Of a stretch of 64,000 bases of DNA, positions 57,638-64,000 are shown piece by piece. Position numbers and translations under genes: made by a program. Below the pieces are notes generated by a model. It searched no databases. It was given only the letters and a program-made list of their open reading frames with translations, and was not told where the DNA came from. The stretch's first letter is position 1. Each line of letters starts with the position of its first letter. Source of the DNA: Ehretia macrophylla (Eukaryota > Streptophyta > Magnoliopsida > Boraginales > Ehretiaceae); the NCBI GenBank assembly GCA_037974665.1, contig CM075764.1, positions 118,482,325 to 118,546,324 of the forward strand, written 5' to 3'.

Positions 57638-60044
57638 ATGGGTTGTATACATGGAAAGTGTTGTGGTGAATACTCAAAATCTGAGGATGGTGATAATAAG
57701 GAAGAATTGAATAAATTTACAGGTCATGGAACACATGTACTTACTGATAGTTCATTAGATGTTGTTCATGTCCCTTCACATAATTATAGGTTAGAGTATT
57801 CCGTGTTTACGCAGCGCGGTTATTATCCCGAAACACCTGAGAAGGAGAATCAGGATAGTTTTTGTATTCGGACGAATATTCAGGGTAACCCAAATGTGCA
57901 TTTCTTTGGTGTGTTTGATGGACATGGTCAATTTGGTACAGAATGTGCAAAGTTTGTTAGTGATAGGCTAGTGGAGATATTGTCTAATGATACGACCTTG
58001 TTGGATGATCCCATTAAGGCTTATGATTCAGCGTTTTTAATGACGAACGAGGAGCTTCATAATAGTGATATTGATGATTCGATGAGTGGTACGACAGCTA
58101 TAACGGCTCTTGTTATTGGGGATAAGTTATACGTGGCAAATGTGGGTGATTCGAGGGCAGTTTTGGCTGTTAAGGAAGGGAATAGAATTCTTGCTGAAGA
58201 TTTGTCTCGTGACCAGACACCATTTAGGAAGGATGAATATGAGAGAGTGAAGCTATGTGGGGCCAGGGTTTTGAGTGTTGATCAGGTGGAAGGGCTTAAG
58301 GATCCTGGTATTCAATCGTGGGGTGATGAGGAAACGGAAGGCAATGATCCTCCTAGGTTGTGGGTGCAAAATGGTATGTACCCAGGGACTGCATTTACAC
58401 GGAGTGTAGGAGATAGTACTGCTGAGAAGATCGGTGTGGTTGCTGTCCCTGAGGTGTCAACAGTTCAGCTTACTTCCAGTCATCAATTCTTTGTCGTGGC
58501 GAGTGATGGGGTATTTGAGTTCCTTTCCAGCCAAGCAGTGGTGAATATGGTAAGCAATGTGAAATACAATGTATATTAAGGCTTTTCTGTTTTCTCTTCA
58601 TTTCAAATGTATACCGAGGCTTTTCTGTTTTCGCTCCATCTTAAACTAGAAAACCATATAGGCTCATACTTCTTTGTCTGCCTACCACGGATGATGGGCA
58701 TAAAAAAGTTGTCTAAGTGTCTTGATTATTAACCTGCAGGCCCAACTTTTTTCCTTCTCTTTCATGCGTAGACATTTTGTCAAATTGCACCAGATGGAAT
58801 CTTAGCCTGTTTTTATGGCGGATGGAAATGTACTTTGATATGCTAAATTTGCGAGGGGAAAAAATGGGGGTTGGGGGGGGGGGGGCTCCTCTATGGCCTT
58901 CTTTCATTATAGTTTAGCAACTGCTTCAAAGTCAGTTTACGAGCATATCTAAATTATATGCTTTCTTGGTAGTTGATTGATATGCTAAGCAGCCCTTGTT
59001 CGTTACACTCTTTTTGCTATCCCAGCTTTTGATCAAAAAATACAAAATTCCTGCAGATGATGCAAACAATGCAAATTAAACCTAGTCAATAATGCGCAAT
59101 TTGTAAATATATGTAAAAACTGTTGCCTTTGAGAAAACAGAATAGGTACAACCTGTTGAGATATTTGAATCTTTCACTGGAAATATCTTGAGTTCTCTCG
59201 ATGAGAAAATGGAAAAACGGTTGCTGCAGGCCCTAAGGGCACCTTCTGATGTAATGTTCTTTAGAAGTACATCTGAAGGAGATAATTAATATGGTAGGGA
59301 TTGGTTAATTTGGTTGCAACCTATGGAGCCATTTAAGGGTAATCAGTGGTGTAGTATATGCTATCGCAGCCCGGTGCATGAAGCTCCTACCATGCACGGG
59401 AGTCCGGGGAAAGGTTGGACCCATTTTGGGATCTATTGTACGCAGTTTTACTTTGCATTTTGCAAGAGACTGTTTTCACGACTCGAACTTGTGACCTCCA
59501 CATCACATGGAGACAACTTTATCGTTGCACCAAGGCTCTCCTTCCCTAGTATATGCTATCGCAGGGTGAACTAAATCTTTTACTAACTAACCCACGGAGA
59601 GCTGATCCTGCCTTCAGTTCATTTATAAATGTGATATTGCAGCGCGGTCACTTAGTATAGGCTGTTCTCTTCAGACCGTTTCAGGAACTTCATATATTTT
59701 GGTGATAAAATAGTTTAAATAGTGGCATAGGATTTAATTGCAGTGTTGTGCAATACAGGGCAGCTGATTTTTTATCCCTATATTTAATGGCTTTTCTGGG
59801 AAGATTTTCATCTATTTTTATGTCCATGTACTTTAGCTATGATGTTCATATTCTTTTCAATAATACCTGATATTTCTCCTTCCTTATCTTCATTTAATCT
59901 GTATAGGCGAGTAGCTATGCAGATCCTCAGGATGCATGCTCAGCCATTGCTGGAGAATCGTACAAACTGTGGTTGGAGCATGAAAATCGAACTGATGACA
60001 TAACAATCAACATTGTGCATATCAAAGACTTTTCTGATGTATGA
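57638..60044 (+). CDS. Protein phosphatase 2C (PP2C 35-like), lipid-anchored, 2 exons, 349 aa
   Basis: Exon 1 57638-58549, intron 58550-59906 (GT...AG, phase 0), exon 2 59907-60044 ending TGA. A Mg/Mn-dependent Ser/Thr phosphatase. The N-terminus MGCIHGKCC has Gly2 for myristoylation and Cys3, Cys8 and Cys9 for palmitoylation, so membrane attachment is expected. PP2C motifs: QRGYYPE and ENQDSF (70-75), [12 protein letters not shown] with D94 and G95 as metal ligands, [64 protein letters not shown] (D290) and, in exon 2, NRTDDIT (D334). The start was chosen at the ATG giving MGC; a GTG nine bases earlier would destroy the lipid signal. Family members of this layout are rice PP2C 35-like proteins. 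It looks intact. Confidence 0.93.
59370..59546 (-). mobile_element. Au-like tRNA-derived SINE in the PP2C intron
   Basis: 177 bp flanked by a perfect 18-bp duplication (TAGTATATGCTATCGCAG at 59352-59369 and 59547-59564). On the minus strand it has an A-box-like start (GCCTTGGTGCAACG), a B-box-like GTTCGAGTC, then CTGCGTACAATAGATCCC, and ends in GTGCACCGGG-like sequence (ATGCACCGGG). This is the layout of the plant Au SINE family. The 3' tail is nearly absent. The intact duplication implies a fairly recent insertion. Confidence 0.9.
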
Positions 60045-62657
60045 AAGAATAAATGCCCATTTCTTTTATTCATTTACATCTTTTGTTGGCAGAACATTAG
60101 ATTTTCACTTGTACAGATGAGTAGAATCAGCTGTTTTAGTCAATACATCAAGGAGGGACTTCGAATCCTGTATGTTCTTCCGGAGTTGTTATGGTCTCTA
60201 TTTCTTGTTCATTTATCTTGCATTCTTTTGACCTCATGATCTGAAAGGTCCATGTTTTCGATGTAATCAATCATGATGAAGTAAAACAACTATAATCCCC
60301 CCTTCATAACATGGGAAGTTCAGGAAGTTTAAAAGGAGCAAATTATTGACGATATTTCCTGTTATCTGTTCCTGTTACATCTTCGTGCAGGTTTCAAATT
60401 TCTGAATTACCTCAAGAGGGCCTAATATGCTATTGTATAGGTTTGATTTGGTTTTAGATTAGTAGATACATTCATCAGATTTGCAATAGCCAGGTGTTCT
60501 GCCAAATGGAAGCATCAGAACAATCAGGTCAGATTCATTGAAGAAGGAGAAAGGAGCTATTAACATTTATTTCATTCGCTCTGGGTTGCTTCTCAGCATG
60601 TTCTCCATGTAGATCAAAGCCGAGCTGTGATTCCATTTTGTGATTTCCGCTCAAGTCTCTTAGGTGTGGGTTTGTCTCTTTCTCATTTTCTCCCATCTCC
60701 CAACTTTTGCTTATACTTTGCTTTCCAATAGAGCATTTGCTTCTCCTTTTTGGAAATGGTTGCAGAATGAAGAGACAATCAGACCATTACCAAGGATTTC
60801 TCTGTTTCCTTATCATTTGAGTGGTACTTATATCGACTCTGAGATTGTATTGTTATATAGGAGATCAGAAATGCAGTTACTTCTAAGGTTTCGAGCACTC
60901 TACCTTCAGGGCAATGTCCCAATGTTTGTTTCCTGCTATGTTTCTTTTGTTACATACTGAATAATGTATAGCAGGGTATTTCGAAGGGGGAAGAGGCCGC
61001 ATGGAATTGGCAGCAGATCTGTTTCTCCCCATACAAGATCTGCTCATTCGTGGATTCTCCCCTTCAGCATTTGTATCAACCCGTGACTATCTGGATCCAT
61101 CAACGCGTGATGCCTCTGTAGAGAAGTATATGAACATAGCCATTGCCTTGCATCTGCGATGTTGGTGCATATAATGTTAAACAATGTCTATAGGTTTAAA
61201 TGATAGAAAACAGTTTTCAGTTCCTTCTTTTCTTGAATGTCATGTTATAGCGATCTGCTTTTTGTTGCCTGGCAAATCCTTGTCATAATGCGATTATAAA
61301 TCATTCTTTGATGCAAAGGGTGGTGCAAACTGAACTTAGATCCCCTCCTAACATCATATTTGTTGCATGGAAAATCCTTGTCATATTGTGATTATAAACT
61401 GTTCTTTGATGCAAAGGGTGGTGCAAACTGGATTTGGATCTTCTCATAACATTATAAAGTTAAAAGGGGATCTCTGTCCATGCAAACTTGTGATGCATGT
61501 TCAATAATTCTTAGGGATATAAGTTTCTACGAAGTGAGGCACATTTGCATCACCCACGAGTTGGGTGAAATGATCGGTAGTGATCTGTTGTAGTTAGAAA
61601 TTGTGAGTTTAAATTACGGTCACCATTGTAACAAAGGAAGAACATTTGCATCAATAATATGTGCATGCGTTGACACACTTTCCTGATGAATTTGAAAATC
61701 TCATGGTCTTGTTGATATAAAAATTAATTGCTTCTACTTGGAAAATTAAGAATGAAGTACTTGAAGTAATTTCTTTTTTTAATCCGCATTTTTTTATTAA
61801 ATACTCACTTTTGGGGAAAATCATATTAAACATCGAGGCCCAAGGGAAAAGAAAATTGCATTACAAAAAATTGGGTCAAGCCCATAATTTTGCCAAACGC
61901 CCAACGTGGAGGGCGAACAAATTGTGCCAGACCGAAAAGGCCCAGCCCAAGTAAGATAAAACCAACTCACTAGCAACACAGCATAACAATCAAGGTCCAA
62001 AGTCCCAAAGCCAAAAATCACAATGGCAAAACATATTCATATTAAAAACCGTTTTTTCCGTTAGTTCTAACTCATTTTAGGTCTTTCTCTATATTTTTAA
62101 TCTTCACCATTCTGATTTTGCCACACATTTATCTCTACTACCGACATCTTATGACTATGATAGTATTTCACAATCGTACTCCAAATTATACAATAAAACT
62201 GGCCTAATCGCCACCTTATATACTCATAAAATCAATAACATTAAAAAATAAACTCAGCCAAAATACCCTATATGCATAATTTGGCAAAAAAAAAAAAAAA
62301 AAAATTTACAATATGGGGACCATGATGACTTAAATCTCCCCTATTTGGGTTTTTTTGTTTTTTTTTGGTCAAGCCCTATTTGGGGTTTGATTACAAAACA
62401 TTTCGTAGGTTTCACAATTTATTTGTGACGCTAAGCACACGCTTTAAAACAAACTCATAATTTATTAGAGTAACATTTTAAACTTCTAAATGTTTTGTAA
62501 CCAAAGTCCCCTATTTGCCACTTATCCGTCCACATCCATTTTCAGCTGACAACATAAATATCTGCGAAGACACATAAATTCCAAACAAAACGTTAAGATT
62601 CACCTCTGAACATCACACACATCCTTGTACATTCAGGCAGAATCTGAATCTTTGGCC
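60045..62657. other. Interval between PP2C and MsrB genes
   Basis: 60045-60500 probably includes the PP2C 3' UTR. A 100-bp tandem duplication lies at 61259-61456. 60960-61150 is less AT-rich but has no clear coding frame. GGCCCA-type (site II-like) phrases at 61890-61950 and a poly-A run at 62285-62304 lie in the upstream flank of the MsrB gene. No distinct TATA box was identified for MsrB. Confidence 0.5.
61259..61456. repeat. Tandem duplication of ~100 bp
   Basis: Two adjacent units share TTTGTTGC, AATCCTTGTCATA, GATTATAAA, TTCTTTGATGCAAAGGGTGG and TGCAAACTG, with about 15 percent differences by eye. Confidence 0.85.
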
Positions 62658-64000
62658 ATGGCAGCACCAACAACACCTACTCCACTTCACAAGTCAGAAG
62701 AGGAATGGCGAGTCATTCTCTCTCCTGAGCAGTTCCACATCCTTCGCCAGAAAGGCACCGAGTGCGTACTTCTTATCCCCTCCAATTTTTATTGTTTTTT
62801 TCGTATTTTGTTGAAATGAGACGTTATGAATGTCTCGGTTACTTTTGTCCCGTGGTCACGGTAATATTTTTGTCACTTGTTTTTGGGGGAGAATATTTTG
62901 TCACACTTTTTAAATCATACAATTTACGGTGGGAGAAGTGTTAATATGTGATGTTAGGAAAATGGTTCAATTAGTCTCAAAGTTTGTTTATTTTGATATT
63001 TTAGTTTTAAACGTTTCAAATTGAATATTTTATTCCTAAATATTTTATATAAAGAACACCGTTAGTCTATTAAGTCATTTTTGTTAAATTTGTTCTGTTA
63101 AGGGCATGTGATTTGAACATAACAAGAAAAATATATAAAGTTAAATTGGTCATTTAACTTATAACTCATTCTCACAAAATATCACCTGATTCACAATTCT
63201 CCCCAATTTAACCTTGTATGTTTTTTTTTGGCTACGCACGACTTGGGATTCACGTAATCTTAACGGAGCAAATTTAATAAAAATAAGCTAATAGACTAAC
63301 AATGTCTCTTATATAAAATATTTAACACTAAAGTGTCTGATTTGAAATATTTAGAACTAAAATATCAAAACAAGTAAACGTTTAGGACTAATTGAGTTAT
63401 TTTCTCGATGATGTTTACTGTGAGTTTAAGTGATAACTTAAATTAATTATTTTGGGTCAGTTAATTTGAAACCTAAGCAGTTATTTCTTTGTTTACAACA
63501 CTAGTCTGACATGTATTCTGGCCGAGCCGTGACAAAATGGTATAGGAGCCATTTACCAATTGTATGCGAGTAAAAATAATTATTTTTTATGCATATAATA
63601 CTAGTCTCGCATGTGGATTCGGATTCTGGGCTGAGGAACAGAAGGGTTTATGAGCCATTTACCTGTCGTGTGCAAGAGCTAATTGTTATGCAGGGCAAAA
63701 TGGTACACTAAGAAAGAGGCGTGGCCACCTCTTAAACCTAAAGGAACTACCTTTAGGATTTCTGCACCAGTTGTATATAATGTCCCACATCGGTGAGAGA
63801 AGTATTAAGTGTGTGGTTTATGCTTACAACACTAAGCTCCTGTGGATGTCTTGGGCTGGGGTGCGACTTACAGTAATGCAAAATTTAAAGTGTAATTTCA
63901 ACAAAGTACAGGAAATTTTTTGCAGCGCGTTATTTTGAAAACTTTTTCTTTTTTGCTTAGTATTTGGTTGACATAACTGCATAACCATTTGTATGTGTGG
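62658..64000 (+). CDS. Peptide methionine sulfoxide reductase B, exon 1 and part of intron 1
   Basis: Exon 1 is 62658-62761 (34 codons plus two bases) and ends at GA|GTGCGT. The residues are MAAPTTPTPLHKSEEEWRV then ILSPEQFHILRQKGTE, where the glutamate is completed by the next exon; this block opens the MsrB domain and matches plant MsrB closely. MsrB reduces methionine-R-sulfoxide in proteins. Only about 11 residues precede the domain, and none forms a transit peptide, so a cytosolic isoform is most likely. The ATG context GCCATGGC is strong, and a TTG-started longer frame is not needed. The intron runs beyond the window, so the zinc-binding cysteines and catalytic Cys cannot be seen. Confidence 0.85.
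62958..63404. mobile_element. Foldback MITE-like element in MsrB intron 1
   Basis: The left arm (GAAAATGGTTCAATTAGTC, then TTTTGATATTTTAGTT and TTAGTCTATTA) is mirrored by the right arm on the minus strand (GAAAATAACTCAATTAGTC, then TTTTGATATTTTAGTT and TTAGTCTATTA). Arms are about 150 bp with scattered differences. A target duplication is not clear (GATGTTAG on the left, GATGTTTA on the right, offset). No coding frame. Confidence 0.75.

Noticed and set aside
59314-59574. 86-codon frame in the PP2C intron
   Set aside because: Runs through the antisense SINE; not conserved protein.
60664-60960. 98-codon frame downstream of PP2C
   Set aside because: Starts from a non-ATG codon context, has no recognised domain and no splice link to PP2C, which already ends properly at 60044.

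Overview
This is nuclear DNA from a flowering plant, most likely a eudicot. The evidence is intron-rich plant gene families (an MO25-like scaffold protein, a galacturonosyltransferase-like enzyme, a BUD2-type S-adenosylmethionine decarboxylase, a myristoylated PP2C, a methionine sulfoxide reductase B), long AT-rich intergenic DNA, and plant-specific transposons (CACTA with TNP2, a Ty3/Gypsy Tat-type element, an Au-like SINE). I cannot name the species from sequence alone. All protein identifications are from recognition of motifs and family sequence, not from a database search.

Layout. 1-1107 (-): N-terminal part of a BSD-domain protein, cut by the window edge. 3574-9792 (-): complete 11-exon MO25-like gene, whose first intron holds a degenerate ~100-bp tandem array. 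10622-11419: hAT-like non-autonomous element with an 8-bp target duplication. 12562-13632 (-): intronless GATL gene. 17038-28622: an 11.6-kb CACTA element with recognisable ends; on its minus strand it carries a decayed TNP2 transposase and a second, Transposase_24-type gene, and on its plus strand a small 72-codon reading frame with a TATA-like box. 28623-37737: gene-free, AT-rich, with retroelement remnants. 37738-38772 (+): intronless SAMDC of the BUD2/SAMDC4 type, with no upstream ORF in the likely leader. 41068-41526: foldback element made of 60-bp units. 44002-53739: a Ty3/Gypsy Tat-type retrotransposon in minus orientation with 447-bp LTRs and a perfect 5-bp target duplication; its pol frame is broken, and it carries an antisense, intron-containing gene with its own TATA box. 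55828-56463: foldback element with a GC-rich core. 57638-60044 (+): two-exon PP2C whose intron holds a SINE with an 18-bp perfect target duplication. 62658-64000 (+): first exon and part of the first intron of a cytosolic-type MsrB.

The host genes are functionally unrelated and show no clustering logic: cell-wall glycosyltransfer, polyamine synthesis, protein dephosphorylation, kinase scaffolding and redox repair. About one third of the window is the two large transposons. Both have lost coding capacity through stop codons of the kind produced by C-to-T change, as expected for methylated, silenced elements. The least explained parts are the small plus-strand reading frame in the CACTA subterminal region, the antisense gene of the retrotransposon, the array in MO25 intron 1, and several foldback structures.
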